DNA of 64,000 nt. It comes from Mansonella perstans. Taxonomy: Eukaryota > Nematoda > Chromadorea > Rhabditida > Onchocercidae. A program made the translations under genes and the position numbers. Each line of letters begins with the position of its first letter. Position 1 is the first letter of the stretch. Below the pieces are notes generated by a model. That model made no database searches and had not been told where the DNA came from. It saw only the letters and a program-made list of their open reading frames with translations. Shown piece after piece: positions 38,861 through 53,029 of the stretch. The stretch is taken from assembly GCA_037074765.1 (NCBI GenBank), contig JBAMDO010000133.1, positions 1 to 64,000 on the forward strand, given 5' to 3'.

Positions 38861-41671
38861 GCTACTACTACTACTGCTACTACTACTACTACTAGCACAA
38901 TAGTATTACTGCACTACTACTATTAGTATTACTGCAAAATTATACGAATATTCCATTGGAACACTTATCTATTATTGAGAAAAAAAACGAATGCTTTAAA
39001 CTATAAAATAAAAAAATTCGAAGAATTCGAAGAAAATTCAAAAAAAAATCTTAAAGTTCTGAAATGATTTTTTTTTTTAAATGTTTTAATTTCGCAACAA
39101 ACTTGATGATTTTGATGTGAAAGTTTTTACAATAAATTCAATAAACTTGATCGATAATAACCACTTGGAATATTATCAAAAATAATTTTGCGTGGCATTT
39201 CAAAACACTCTGAATGTATTGCAACAAATGACAAAAAGAATTTCATTCATTAATCGAACAATAATTCTTAATTCGATTGAGAATTAACATTAACTCTTAA
39301 TTTGAACGAAGCATTTACAATTGATCATCTAATTTCAAAAATAAAACTAGATATCATTTGTTGTTTTGGAATTAAAAAGTAAATATTAAAACGAATAAAT
39401 TACAATTGGTCATCTCTACGAGTTCTTATCATTTGCTGTTTTGAAATTGAGGAAATTTAAAATTCACAGAAAATTTTTTGTCACATTCTTTTTTGTTTTG
39501 ATTAAACAATTCATTTTCCGTTTTTTACAAATTTATCTCAAAAATCTATTTTTTTAATTATATTTGTCTTTGCAACAAACAAAATAAGCCTTACCACGCG
39601 TGCTTGCTTATATAAGTCCAACATTTCTTTGGCTTGCCGATCAAGTAACTCAACGGTCTGCAATCGTTCACGTTCCTTACGTTGCTGATGCAAAGTTTCC
39701 AGTTTCTTATCACGTTTTATTGTCAAGTGCCTGATCAAATCCTCTTTATTTCTGCTACCCACTTGGCCTTTTTCATATTTTCGTGCAAAATCAGCCAATG
39801 CTTGTTCCCATTCTTCCTAAACAATTTCTCCCATACCTTAATCATCATTCTTTAGCCAAATTAAATTATTTGGCCAAAAAAAAAATGAAATTTACAATTC
39901 AATTGCTTCTTTTGAAATAATTCGATTTTTTTTTTGTCTGGTTTAAATTTTCAGTTAAATTTTTAAAATTTAATTAAAGTTTCTTTTGACATGATAGAAA
40001 ATTTTTAAAGCAAACAAGAAAAGCATTAAATTAATTTTAAAAATTTATTTAAATTAAAAAATTAAAATTACCTTTGAAAAGTTTTTTCAAAATGAAATTG
40101 TAAAACATACTTACTTTAGTCTCCCTTTCGAACTGATCATATTCTCGTTTCTTAGTTTCATCAAATGCCTCATATAACTTATCTTCATCCTTTCGATGAA
40201 TTAGTTCCAAACGAGTCTGTGCATCATAGTCCTTAAATTTCCACTTGGTTTCAGTGAAATTTCAAATTTCATTAAAATCTTTGAAATGATATTTACAAAT
40301 TAATTTGACGAAAATTTGAACCAAAACAAAAAAATGCTTTAAATGAACTTTGAAAATTAATTCAAATTAAAAAGTTATTTTGGCAGTTAAAAAAACTTTG
40401 TCACAACGAAATAGTCGTCAACACATTGAAATTTGAAAAAAACAAAATCAGGTTAATTTTTTTTTAATTAATAAAATTTATTTTGGAAAATGTAACTGTC
40501 TTTTTGTCGTATGATTTAAAAATATTTGTTGAAATTTTATTTGCTTAATTTTCCAATATACAGAAACAAAAATGGTACACAAACTACTGGAAGTTATTTT
40601 CAATTTGGCAAAAATTCAAAATTTGTCGAAAATTTTTTGATCTCTAAAATTTCAAAATTTGATTTTTAAAACTTTCGTATTGTAAAAATTTTTTATCTAT
40701 TTCTCAATGTTATATTAAATTTTGCATTTAAAAAATTAATAAATTGAAAAATTCTTCCATTTTCTGTTTTTGTTTAAATTTAGAATATTTTAATTAATTA
40801 GACTGGAACATTTTAACTTTGCCGAAATGTTCGTTGGGAATTAAATATGAAGCCGAACATTACCACTTGACAGGCACTTACAAATTAGGAAAAAAAATTT
40901 TCGCAACTGATCTTAAAAGTTTATTAATTAAATAAATAGAAATTTAAAGTAGCATAATGAAAAATTAATTTTAAATTTGATTTTAAAAAAATTTCAAGAA
41001 TATTATATAATTGATTCTATTTACCACGACATATCGTGCACCAGCATGTTTAATTTTTGGATATGGTTTTGAAACTTGTGTCGCTTTTATTGCATGAGCA
41101 ATTTTTAAATCATTTAAACCAGCATCACGACAGAAACCATTGCTACGATTTGTTCCATTACTGTAACCGTTACGCATTGGTGGTAAATCATGTGAACCAG
41201 CTATTGGTACATGGCTGTTACAGTAAATTTCCTGTAAAAAAAAAATGAAATAGTAAAACATAATTCAATAAATCAATCAATATTTGCTATTCTTTCAATA
41301 TGATAAGAAAAAATTAGCAATAATAAAACATAAATCATTAATCAAAGCTATTCATATAAATACGGCACGGAAAATTATCCTAGAAAAAGAATTGATAAAA
41401 AATATCACAAACTAAACTAATTAATGATTTTTTACTAGTCATAATAATTTAGTAGATTTCTTTAACTGTTAATTTTGTTAATAATCTAAAATTGAATAAC
41501 CTGATCGTTGGTGTCATTTCGATTGTTGCAATATGTTTTCAATGCTAAACGTGTTCCACAAATGTAACATTTAAAACATCCATGATGAAAAAATGTTGAA
41601 TCCTTGAGCGGTCCAACTTTATCAGTTGGATAAACAGGTTTTGAACACCGATGACAAAGCTCTTTCACCAT
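30987..41671 (-). CDS. ltd-1: hillarin/LTD-1-like protein: LIM domain plus transglutaminase-like domain
   Basis: Fourteen exons: 41671-41501, 41231-41025, 40231-40115, 39816-39595, 38157-37937, 36951-36808, 36521-36357, 36222-36135, 34647-34492, 34278-34220, 33374-33170, 32629-32472, 31399-31238 and 31080-30987, giving 722 aa. The N-terminus is a LIM zinc domain: MVKELCHRCSKPVYPTDKVG, then HHGCFKCYICG and YCNSH. A charged, probably coiled-coil segment follows (residues about 127-239: FERETK, RQAKEMLDLYKQ), then a proline-rich stretch (PTTPPPPPQPP). The transglutaminase-like core is around residues 313-415 (FKRLCSYAGLHCVVIKGYSK, WNAVYLCGSWHFVQCNWGAR), followed by FFPLEPEWQLL and beta-rich domains. 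Drosophila hillarin and worm LTD-1 share this layout and are linked to cytoskeleton and epidermis. Start choice: gtgcag|aagcaagcagATG looks trans-spliced. The exon 3 acceptor (TTTAAG) is the least certain junction. Confidence 0.9.
31395..31500. repeat. AAT/ATT-rich simple repeat
   Basis: Imperfect ata/att/aat triplets with interspersed tagtaatag, next to the LINE remnant. It begins right at the acceptor of exon 13 of the hillarin-like gene. Confidence 0.8.
31510..32060 (-). mobile_element. dead 3' end of a LINE-type (non-LTR) retrotransposon in an intron of the hillarin-like gene
   Basis: Reading the minus strand across frames gives, in order, blocks found in the C-terminal tail of many non-LTR reverse transcriptases. 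HFHQRYLRSTVLNI and HVTNETVFNMQ lie at 32014-31927 (family FHqRcLRtIL.i...vtNe.vl). VLLRM, then LR and A, lie at 31905-31874 (family vLLRmqLRWaGH). HCLIKIVLYGG lies at about 31845-31805 (rlPK.llYGel). CKRNCSSCPSHIGLLNRQC lies at 31618-31555 (family C..C..SRIGLisH). Several stops and frameshifts interrupt it. The region is visibly less AT-rich than the surrounding intron. It lies in the same orientation as the host gene. Confidence 0.75.
38735..38900. repeat. trinucleotide microsatellite (ACT/CTA)n in an intron of the hillarin-like gene
   Basis: About 165 bases of act/cta triplets with a few gca, gct and gat interruptions. The incidental poly-Thr/poly-Leu ORF across it is an artefact of the repeat. 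Confidence 0.95.
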
Positions 41672-41681
41672 CTGCTTGCTT

Positions 41682-41684
41682 CTG
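41682..41684 (-). promoter_or_regulatory. likely spliced-leader acceptor of the hillarin-like gene
   Basis: On the minus strand ttggtgtgcag is followed by aagcaagcag and the ATG at 41671. No coding exon was found further upstream that would splice to it. Confidence 0.45.
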
Positions 41685-42699
41685 CACACCAAGAAAACAA
41701 CGTAATTTAATAGTTAATTGAACTGAAAAACTAATTGTGAATGGAAATTCGAAAAAAAAAGACTTTAAAAACTCATTGCAACAGTTGACAATGTTATCAG
41801 TATAGTTTTATTCCTTACAATTGTACTAGCTGCTTACATTTAGTTTTAAAATTTCAATTAATACTTAAAATTATCATTACCGTTCTGTTATCGTTGAAGT
41901 ATTACTTGAAATATTACAGAATTTATACAAATGACAAGTCTGGAAAAAAATCAATATCAAAATTATTATCGGCATTCTCATTATCACCATCAACGTTTAT
42001 TAATTTCAAAAGTCGCATTGAAATTGTAATTGCAAGCATTTTGAACACAGCGATAATTTTTATTTACACAAAGTTCGTGCTTTATTAATTAATTCTTGAA
42101 TTAAAGATAATTTTTAATTAATTTCCGAATTAAAGATAATTTCTATATACAAAACAAAATTAGTAAGTCACTAATTAATTCCTGAATTACATATTAGTGC
42201 ATGGATTTTATTGAATTATTTTTCTGGATTTCTTTTTTTTTTTATTTATCTATTACATATAATTATCACTTGATATTTTTGCATTCTCACAAAATTTGTC
42301 AATTCTAACCATTTTTTTTTTTTTTTTTTTTTTTTTTGGGAGAAAGACGAAAAATAAATCTATGAAATTTGGAAGCATAATTACATATATGAAGTTAATA
42401 TATATAATTCCCTTTTTTTTTTTAATGAGAGATATAATTCCCCATTTTTAATCTCACAACATTTTGGCATACTTTCACAATCGAATAATTAAAAAACTGG
42501 GAAATGAAAAACTTATTATAATCACTCTCTTTTTCTCTTGCTTTATTATTTCCATTTCTCTGTCCGTCTATAATTTCATCAAGTCTTCCATTTTTTAAAA
42601 ACAAATATCACATATCTGATATTTCTAGATAATTTAAGAAACTGTTAAGAAAATTAGTTTAAAAAAAAACGAAAAATTTTCCGACATAAAAGTGATAAT

Positions 42700-42800
42700 A
42701 ACGAATTACAGGGCAATGTTTCAGTGATACAGCATTGCCATTAAAACGCTATAACGAATACTGTAACGAATTACAGTGTTTTAATGATACAGCATTGTAC
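42700..42800. repeat. two copies of aacgaattacag...gatacagcattg
   Basis: Units at 42700-42737 and 42765-42797 share aacgaattacag at the start and gatacagcattg at the end. Between them lies cattaaaacgctataacgaatactg. This block is less AT-rich than the surrounding DNA. Confidence 0.7.
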
Positions 42801-44052
42801 GGGCGTTACAGTTAAACATAAGAAACGATACTGCTTGAGTTTTACTCGGCCTATTGTATCTGAAATCTAATCAGGTATGAATTATTCGGAATTTTTTAAT
42901 TTTTATGTGAGAAGGATGAAAAGACTATTATTGAGCAGCGATAGAAGAAACTGAATCTATGCTTACTTTGCAATGTAACAAAGTGATAATGAAAGAGGAA
43001 GTCCAAGAAATTTAGGTTAAGCGAAAATGTGGGATTTCCTAAGATTAATATTTCGAATAATGATAGAAGGAAAAAGTTTGAAAGCGAAATAATTTGGATT
43101 AAAATTTATTTTATTTGAATTTCTCGTGCTTTCTCTACCCTAATTTATTTCAGATTAACTCCATTCATTGGCAAATAATCATGGTAATTGCATTTAGGCA
43201 TTTTGTTGATAATTAAACAAAACGAATTGACAAAAACAGTTGACCATAAATAATTTTAAAACTTTTACATACAGTGCATTTGAATAAAATCATTGGTTTT
43301 AAATAACCAACTTAATATTACAATTAACAATTTGCGTAGAAGTTAATCGAAATTCTTACCTGTTGAGACTAAGATGAATTTTGAGCAAATATTGAACATT
43401 ATGAGGAATAAAATTTTACATTACATAATTTTCAACATATGTAAACAGGTGCTTTACACAACAGATAATCAATCCTACATCAGCAGATAATGATATCAAC
43501 AGTAATGACAGCAACAATATCCATGTCATCATCCTAATTATTACCAGCAATTATCATCATCATTAATCATTGTAACATATATTTTGCTCGAATCATAGCG
43601 TGCATTTCTGTAGCAGTAATGATTGATTTAGATAGTAATTAGGAACTTTATAATTAGATTTTACGGATGAATAAGACGCAACAATTAAATATTCTGGTAT
43701 AGAGTAGTTACCAAACTAATCTAGTTTAATAATTAAAATCCAATTATTGGAAAAAACTAGCAAAAGAAAGTTTTGGGAAAAAAGCGTTATGAAAGTTTAA
43801 TTAGTATATCTAATTTTTCAGGAATGATTTGAGATTAAATAACAAAAATGTTTGCTTCTTTTTGCAACTAATTTGATTATTTAATTAGACAAATAGGAGC
43901 ATGATAATTTCTGATATTATAGCGATAATAATGTTATGTCAGTTCTCGCAGGTTTTAATTAGTTTGTTCCCGGCGGGCATAATAATAATTCCACTTATTC
44001 ATTCATTCATAATTAATTCATTAAAATTATACCTGAATGCTTTGCCCGTTTT

Positions 44053-44191
44053 GATATTTACTTGATCCTTGATGATATGGATAACGATAGAGTCTTTGGA
44101 CTTTAGTCTTTAGTCTTCTATCATTATTTTATAGATAAAATTCGCTATCACATATATTATCATTTTATGATATTTACTTGATCCTTGATGA
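44053..44191. repeat. 23-bp direct repeat
   Basis: gatatttacttgatccttga plus tga occurs at 44053-44075 and again at 44169-44191, with a short ttagtctt repeat in between (44101-44118). Confidence 0.8.
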
Positions 44192-45049
44192 ATCATATCC
44201 TCATTGTAAATTACCGTCAGGTAATTAAGTTTATGTAAATTACTATCATGCTTTTATTTGAATTTAAAAAATTAATTGTAATAAATTTAACTCAGTCATC
44301 TCTAACATTAGTTATTTCAATGCGACAACATTTGTTTTACACACATATGTTCAGTAATTACTATAATAATGATTACGCTAATGACGTCGATGTTAACAAT
44401 GTTGCTGATGATAGTAATAATGATGATATTGTCAATGATCAGCTGAAATTAAGGACCAAACAGGAAGCAGAAAGCAAATGATTTAACAAGAAATTAATAC
44501 AATGGGAAAAATTTGCGATAAATTCTTTGCTTGAAAAATTATCTCTGACATATTTTACAAAATTACTGGAAAAAAATGGGTTTGAAAATTTTCTTCTACA
44601 AACAAAAAATTAACTATGAACTAACAGAATGCGGGTAATCAAACGATAGCAAAACTTCTAGTAAATTAATGATAGTTAGTATTTTAGCTTAAATTATGGC
44701 TAAATTTTTTCTTCAATTTTTAAAATTATTTATATAAAAACAAAAAAATCTGTTTTGAATTTAAAGAAAATAGTTTAAGCAATAATTTTGAAATTAAAAT
44801 GAAAATTGAAATTTTGGTGTACAATAATGTATGTATAGAGGAGTGTATGTGTAGGCGAGTGTAGGTTAATAGGTTGTAGGTTGGTTTATTTCATTCAATC
44901 AAAATAATTGACAAATAATTACAACGTATCATGAAATTCATAATGAAATTTTGAAAAAGAAAAAATTAACATATTATTGATTGAAATTGGAAATTTTTTT
45001 ATTACAACAAAACGAAAAAAAAATTTTCAAATGGATGCGTGAGACGGAA

Positions 45050-45260
45050 ATTTTTCATTTCGATACTTTAATTCCAATATTTTAATTACAAGCGCATAAA
45101 AAGCGAGCGAAATAAAAATGAAATTTTCATTTCGATACTTTAATTCCAGTATTTTAATTACAAGCGCATAAAAAGCGGGCGAATAAAAATGAAATTTTCA
45201 TTTCGATATTTTAATTACAAATACATCAAAAGAGAGCGAAATAAAAATGAACATTAGTAT
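45050..45260. repeat. tandem repeat, three copies of 70-73 bp
   Basis: Units start at catttcgatac (45056, 45129 and 45199) and run through taattcca, tattttaattacaagcgc, ataaaaagcg and gaaataaaaatgaa. The third unit is more diverged. Confidence 0.9.
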
Positions 45261-48070
45261 TAAAATACAAAAATGAAACATTCCAATCTATTCGATACCA
45301 ATATATCTACAAGCAATCAGTCATTGTCATATTTTTTACACCAGGTAGTACCATCTGGTAATTTTCTCGGGTGAAAGAAAAGGCAGACGAGGAATTATCA
45401 CTACTGGAGAGAGTGGGAGGGAAAAAAAGAAAAAGATATGAAAAAATTATTACTCTTCTTTTTTGCCTGAACAAATACTTAATAAATTCATAAAATGTAC
45501 AAAAATTTAAAGCCTTCTGTCTTTTCGTCTTTTATTTTTTCATTACATTTTAAATTTTCCAATGAAATTAAAATTTTCAGTTAAAAAAAACACGGCGTGC
45601 ATTTGATAACTTACAAATTTCATTTTTTGCAATATTTTGCAAAAATTTAATTTGGGTAAATTTATTTTTAAAAAAGTTAATAACGAGTGAGTGCATGAAA
45701 TGATGAAAGCTTATGTGGGTGCTGATGAAGACACTGACCACAAAAGTACAGAGAATTAAATTCTGAAACTTTGAAAAGGAGATTCATACTAATCAATATT
45801 TGAAATCTTTTTTATTTAAAAAATAATCATTGATCAACTTTTTTTTTAAGAATTAATTCTTTGTGGAAATCTTAAATTTGAAATAGAACTTTTCGTTCGA
45901 AATTTAATTTTCTTATTTTATATTTACAATTTTTTTTTGTCCCAACGTTTTTTTCAAAAGTTAATAAAATTGTCAAAGCGAGATTTGGAGAAAATTTTGA
46001 ATTGTTGGACGTTTACCAAAAATTTTTACAATATTTTGTAAGTGAAGCAATTTTCAAATAGCACACGACAGTGACATGTATTGACAATACTTTGTGACAA
46101 AAAATTTTGAAAATGTAAAGGTTTTTTCGAAATGAAATTTCATAAAAATGATGATAAAGTATTAACGAATATATGTCCATTAGCACTGATAAGCATATTA
46201 CATTGATATAAGTCAATTCTATCAATGCATTTCTGTAATTGTAATTATCAATTTCAAATTATTAGTTTCATTTCTAGCGGCCGTTTTATTTTCTTCCCTT
46301 CTTAATTGTGTAAGAATTTTTAAAATTTTTCCTTTTTTTAAATAAATTTTTTTTCATAATTCTTTTCAAACTTCTCTATTTTACGTGCCTTTTTCAAATT
46401 AAAAAACTACAATTCAGAAATGAAATCAACAATTTATACTAATTCAAATACTGCATTAAAAATTTTTGTTTGCTATTTTTTTAAGTCATCACAGCTTTAA
46501 GTGTTATTTTGAAATCGTATTAATGATGTTCATTAGGACGGAATGAATGAATGCAAAAGTTCTAGTGGTGGTTTTAAAAGAAGCAAGATCTCATTCCAAG
46601 TTTTAATTATTATTAATTATATTCGAATCCACTTGAATTTTGCACGACATTGACCATAGCAATTTCAAATTAAATATTTTTAACATTAAGTAAAAAAGTA
46701 TTGAAAGCGATAAAAATGAAATAAATTATTTATTCAACTAAATAATAATTATACAATTAGTACTTGCAGTTTTAAACTTCTTTTTAATTTAATGCTGGTT
46801 AATTAGAAACATTTCGTACTGTTAAAAAAGATAACTTATTGATTTGAAATTATCAGATGAACTGTGAAATCTTCTTTTGACAAAAAGAAAGTTATAACGA
46901 AGAAATAGACAGAAAGCGAAAGTATCAGAAAAGAAGAAAACACAATTTCTTCTCTTTGTAATTTGAAACTAATTAAATTGTGTAAAAAATTTACCATAAT
47001 CATCCTGACTGTATTACTGTATGCTCGCACTATTTTGGAATTAAAACGCTAGTAAAAGAAAGAAACCGAAAGAAAATGACAAGACTATGGATTAAATTAA
47101 CTTTAATTAATTTATAAAATAAATTAAAAAAGAATTGCACTTTAAAAAAAAAGATCAATGTAAAAAAACAATGCTACTTTTGATAGTTTTAAAATTTAAT
47201 TAAATTTTAATCACTTCTTAATCAATAATCATTACTACTTATAACATACAGCTATATTTTTCTTCTTTTCTAATTTTTGCACTTACTTCAAATTACCCCG
47301 CCATCTATTTAACATTTAAATTCAATTTTCTCCTCCCTCCCGCACCAAATATCTCCAATTCTTACCAAAGTATGCAATGGAAGTACCAGACACCTGTGCA
47401 TATTGACAATTAAATTTGAAGAACTGGTTTTCCTTCCGTATTCAATTCATGCCTCTTTCTATTACTGCTTAATTTTTTTTACTTTACTTATTCTTAAAGT
47501 TAATTTTTTTTTCTTTTTTTGAATAAAAGTGAATTAGCTAAAATAAATGAATGAAATTGAACTAGCTTAATGAATGAGTGGTTGGATTATTTTCGTTCTT
47601 CTTTCTTAAATGATTTCAATAATTTTATAAGCATTTTCCCATATTCAATTTTTCACTCCATTACTAGTTTTCATCTCTTCGTTTGTAATTTTCAGATAAA
47701 GTAATTAGTAATTCAATCTGTTATTGTCAAACAATTTCACAAGAGGTATGAGTTGTAGGAGACGGTCGCTTAGTCTAAGTTGTAAGTAATTTTAATTTAT
47801 TTTTAAAAACTTTCAAGAAATAAAATTCGTGGAGAAAATCATTCAAGAAATAAAATGTTTTTAAAAAAAATTAATGAAATCATATGAGTGTATAAAAGCT
47901 TAAGCAATACTAATATAAAGTACATTGTAAATCAAAGCAATAATGAATGAGAGAAACTAAAAGACAGATTTGTAAATATAAGCTCACTTATGCTACTATA
48001 ACGGAATTATAATAATTTAGAATTGAAAGAATTAGCATAATAATGAATAACTTGAATGATGATTAAAATT

Positions 48071-48110
48071 AAGTCTTACTTGAGTCTTAAGTAAGACTTA
48101 AGTCTTACAT
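48071..48110. repeat. palindromic cluster of aagtcttac
   Basis: aagtcttactt (48071-48081) and aagtaagactt (48089-48099) form an 11-bp perfect hairpin with a 7-base loop. aagtcttac follows again directly, so a second hairpin can form. Confidence 0.8.
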
Positions 48111-51100
48111 TGCAATTGATAGCAGCAAATCACGTAAATAAGTCATAATTTGTTAATTACAGTCACAAGGTATAATCACGTGAGGAAAAATAACTCGTTA
48201 ATAATAATTATTTGTTAGTAATTATTATTATTTGTCGGTAATCATTATTATTTATTAGTAATTATTATTATTATTAATTATTATCATAAATAAGTTATAA
48301 CTCGTCAGTTATTATTGTTTGAGTCAAATTCGAATTAGTCCACTATCTTCCATCTTATTCGCACTGTCATCTCTCATTGTGTAAAAACTTTAAGAAAAAG
48401 AAACGATAAAATCAAAACTTGATAAAGCTACGATAATACAATAATTATTTTAAAATAAATAAATCAAGAATGATTACTATTTATTCAGAAAAAAGAAAAA
48501 AAACCAACTAAAACTTGTCCTCGTTTTTTCACTCTTCTTACTTCTTTCTCTCTCCTCTCTCTCTTCCTCTCTCTACCTTGAATGATCATCTTAATTATTT
48601 CTGTAAAGCAAAAAAAAAAAGGAACAAGCAGAGCATTATTTTCGTCATAATTAATTTTTTAATTTGAATAAGCAAGATTTTTGCATGCCGTAAAATAATA
48701 TCTAATGGAAAGAAGTCCTTCAAATTACAGCAATTTTGATATTAATGACAATTGACAATGTTTATTAACATAATAATAGTAAAGACTGACGGATATTTGA
48801 TGATAGTAATTATAATGATAATGAAAATATCTAGCGTGACTGTAATGATAATGGTAATTAGTATATAATTAGTGATATTGTAGCAATAATACTGAGTAAT
48901 AATAGCAATAGTACTATCAATTAATATGAAACTAATAATCATAGGCAATAGATTATAAGAATTACAAGAACGAAATAGTGAAATGGTAACAATAGTAATG
49001 ATAATAATAACAATAGTGATAATAATAATGATAACAATGACACAAATAATAGTAACGATAATTATGGTATCAGTACCTAAATATTAACTAAACTTAAGTA
49101 ATCAATAATATAAATAATATGAATATCTGAATACAATAATGATTTTATGTTCAATCAATGGAATGGATGGGAAAGCAGGAAGAAGCAATAAACATTAGCT
49201 ATTATTCAGGAATTGCATTTTCTTTTCACTTAGATGAATGTATGCAAAATGCATGTAAATGCATGCTGTGATGTAATTAGTTCAATGAAAATTTGCAATA
49301 GTTGTGATTGCAAATATTTGGAAGACGAAAGAATGAATGTATTTTCAGAAATCCTTCATTGTAAAGTAAACTCGGATGGATCTAGCAAAGAGCAGAAGAA
49401 GTGAACAGAATTTGCAATTTTGCAATTGCATGAATTTTTCAATAATTGGAATACAAAAAGTTTTGCAATAAAATTTGGATGTTTTATTTATTTCAAAATT
49501 TTTCTTTTTTTTTAAAATTATTTTATAATTCAACTTTTTTTTTTTTTTTTTGTAAATTCTAAACCAATTTAGAGAATTGGAAAATGTTTGAGAGTAAGTT
49601 AGATGAGATACGCGACAAAGATGGCAGATGAGATGTTGTATTTCAATGTTTGGAGGATGGTGCAAGATAAAAACCCGGAAAGCGACAATATTATCAAGTA
49701 ACCAGTTTAGATACTAATCATTGTTAATTTGTTGTTGTTGCAACAAGTTGAAGATTTCGTACAAATGGCAAATAAAAGTGATGAATGAAATTATGATAGA
49801 TTTGAGAGGGATTTAAAAACTTTTTCGATTTAAAAATAAAAATAAAAATAATTTTCAACGAGGAAAGTTATTTACATATTGAATGAGCATAAAAAGTAAT
49901 TAATTTAGATATCAGAAAAGAAACTTTGAAAAATCCGTCCTTCACAATTCAATTCAATTCTTTTTGTCCGAAAAAAATCAATAAATTTTAAAAAGAATGA
50001 AATTTTTCGTACTTTTTTTGTCTATAAGAAAGACAAAAAATACATGTGCATTTTAGTGCACAGTATTTTTCACTAACTTACTCATTAATTACTTACTTCA
50101 ATCGTCTTTTTTTCTCATTTTGGAAATATCATTCATCTTTTTTTGTTTGTTATCAAAATTTCTGAAAAAAAATTAATTAATGAGTAAGCTAGGGAAAATT
50201 TCTAGCTTGAAATCGTATGAATGTGTTGAGAAATTGGTAGCTTTTTTTAAAGCATATTTTGTCAAAATGGCCGAATATTGCCTTGGCTCTTTTTTTGTTA
50301 GCCAATCTTTCCAAAATAGCCAACATTGGCTTAGCTGTAGCGTAGCAGATGAATAATAACACTGGAAAGATTCTTTTCCTTTTTTTTTGGTGCATTTGAA
50401 TTTGAATAAAAAACAAATGAATTAATCAAAAGTATGGAAATCTAATGAGACGATGGAAATACCTGGAAATACCACAACTAGTATCATAATTATTGAAAGT
50501 GGTTTTATTAATTAAGATCACGAAAACTTTTTTCTTCCTTAAATTCAATTTTCATTTCAAAGATTAAGTACTCAGTCAACAATGATAACCTAAACGAGTT
50601 AAAAGAAAGTTGACATGCATTTAAAATTTGATGTCAATCATTGAATAAATTTTTTAAACGAAAAGCATTTAATTGAAATGCTCTATCAGCCTTCCTAAAA
50701 AAAAAGGAAATGATAAATCTAGTGGTAAAATGTGCCAAAAAAATTTAAATTTAAATTTACCGGAAAAATTTTATTCTGTTACTCTATAACAAGTGTAATT
50801 CTGAAATCCTAAATAGTTTGCTGAAAACTTTAAATTTTAATTTTTAATCAAATAAAAAAATTAGTAAATTTTTGTAAAATAATTTAATTTCTAGTTTTTC
50901 TTTCAAAAATTATAGCAAAGTGGGAAAAAAACGATCGTCTAAAAATCTAAAAATTACTGGTAAATAGTGAAATAATTGCTATCGTAAAAAAAATTCATTC
51001 AATAACAATAATTTCGAAAAATTTTACAACAAATGATGAATGGATCGGTGAATGGATAATGGCATTTTATTTACATAGCAGCCTATTTTATGGTTGGCAT

Positions 51101-53029
51101 TTTATATATATATGGAACGGTAGGTGGCTTAAGTAAGCAAAAAGAAGAAAAAAAATTATGGAGAAAATTTTGTGAAAAAAGAAAAAAAGACGGAAATTTA
51201 AATTAATAATTTCATTTCGAACAAACAAACAATCTGCAAATAATTTTTTTTACTAGTTTATATTTCTATTATAAATTGAATTGATTTTTACAAACCATTG
51301 AGTTTCATATATTAATTTAAATTTAACAAATGTAAATATAAATGTGCAAATGAATGTGTCTATGTATTTATTTGTGCATGTATTAATTGTGTTTTGTTTG
51401 TTTGTTCATGTGTGTATCATTTCTGTCGCACTTTAATAATTGACATTTTACAGGGTGATTAAATAAACTTAACTTGATAAACTTAGCAATCTCTTTGTAT
51501 CACATATGCTACATTTATAATTAATGTATACACATGTGTGAAAAAATATTATAAATTATCTGAAATTAAATTTTAATAATCATTAGAATTCATATTCTAT
51601 GATCATAAAACTAATATGTCCATTTTAATTAAGAAGTTCAGTTTAATTAAGATGCTCAGTTTAATTGTGTAAGCTCAAAATTACACATAAGTAATTATAT
51701 AGGCACGAAATTATACGTAAGTAGTTGCGAAAGTGTGAAATTATATAAGTAAGCATGCATATGTCATGTTTATTTTGATCTATCAATCAGTAATAACGAT
51801 TACAAAACTATCATTAATAATTATCATGAATCATAAAATAATTTAGCAATTGTCAAATTGAAGGAAGTAATAGTTTAAGCAATAAAAAAAAGAAGAAAAA
51901 AGAGTAGTCATAAAAAATTTCAGGTCATCGATTTTTTAATCAAAGTTATCAAAATATTCGAGAATAAATTTGAAGAGAAAACAGGTATATACGGTAAATT
52001 GCTGTACGGTGATTTAAAAGAATTTTAAGCAGCAATTGATAAAAAAGAAAAGAAAAAATGAATTAAATACTAAAAAATATCAAAAACAGCATGCTATTAT
52101 TTTATAGTAGACAAAAAGAAAAAAACAGGAAAAGAAAACATTTTCATATTGACTAAAAACAACAAAGGATACTGTAAAATATCAAAAAATTTACAGTATC
52201 ATTGTACAGTAAACGGAAAAGAGGAAGGAGGAAATTTGTTAACCATTCAACATTTAACATTGCAGGAACTTCATCATTCATTCATTCATTTAAACTCATC
52301 AAATGATCCAAAAACTTTTCCCATTTTACGTTAAAATATTTCCTCTGATCTTACGGTTCATTTCATACAGTTATTTTATTATCATTCAAATTATCTTTTT
52401 TTTTTAAAACATTTCCGTTATGAAAACTTTTTAATCTCAAAAAATGTTTTTTTTTTCTTTTTAATTCGAAATGAAATTCTCGCAGAGAAGAAAAAAATAA
52501 CAAAAGAAATTAAAGAATTTAATTAGGCCAAAAAGAAAAGAAAAAAACAATAAAGATCATTAGGAAGACGAGAAAAAAAGATCGACATACAATTAGAATG
52601 TGAAAAAAAAGAAATGATAAGAATAAATTAAAATTAAACTTTCAAAAGGAAAAAAAAGCAAAGGAAAATTGAACATGTTTGTCAAATTTAAAATAGTTCT
52701 AATTTTCGTGAAAAAAAAATCGTTCAAACTTCTTTTACATTTTTTTTTATATTCTAACGAAAATGTCATTAATTTAAATTAATTGTTGTCGTTTAATTTA
52801 ATTTGAGATATTTTGAAACAAGCCAGTGATAGTATTTCAAATAATGAACATGAGAGATTAATAAGATTAATTTTATTCTTTTGATTCTAAGACTTCATTG
52901 ATTGATCAGATCATGAAGAATTTCCGAATATTTTCCGGATCATATTATACACTCCTCTATTGCTTTTTTTCTAATACAAGGAGTTTACATTTTGTATGTA
53001 TTTGTATATAAAATTTCTTTTATCGTTAT

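Noticed and set aside
38658..38903. Poly-Thr/poly-Leu ORF
   Set aside because: Translation of the trinucleotide microsatellite inside an intron of the hillarin-like gene.
46560..46640. tRNA gene suggested by ttcgaatccac
   Set aside because: No matching acceptor stem, D-arm or anticodon arm could be laid out around it.
52149..52334. Plus-strand ORF with a protein-like end (NLLTIQHLTLQELHHSF)
   Set aside because: Acceptor-like sites lie inside it and the tail has reasonable composition, but no donor exon, family or second exon could be found and the upstream half is low-complexity.
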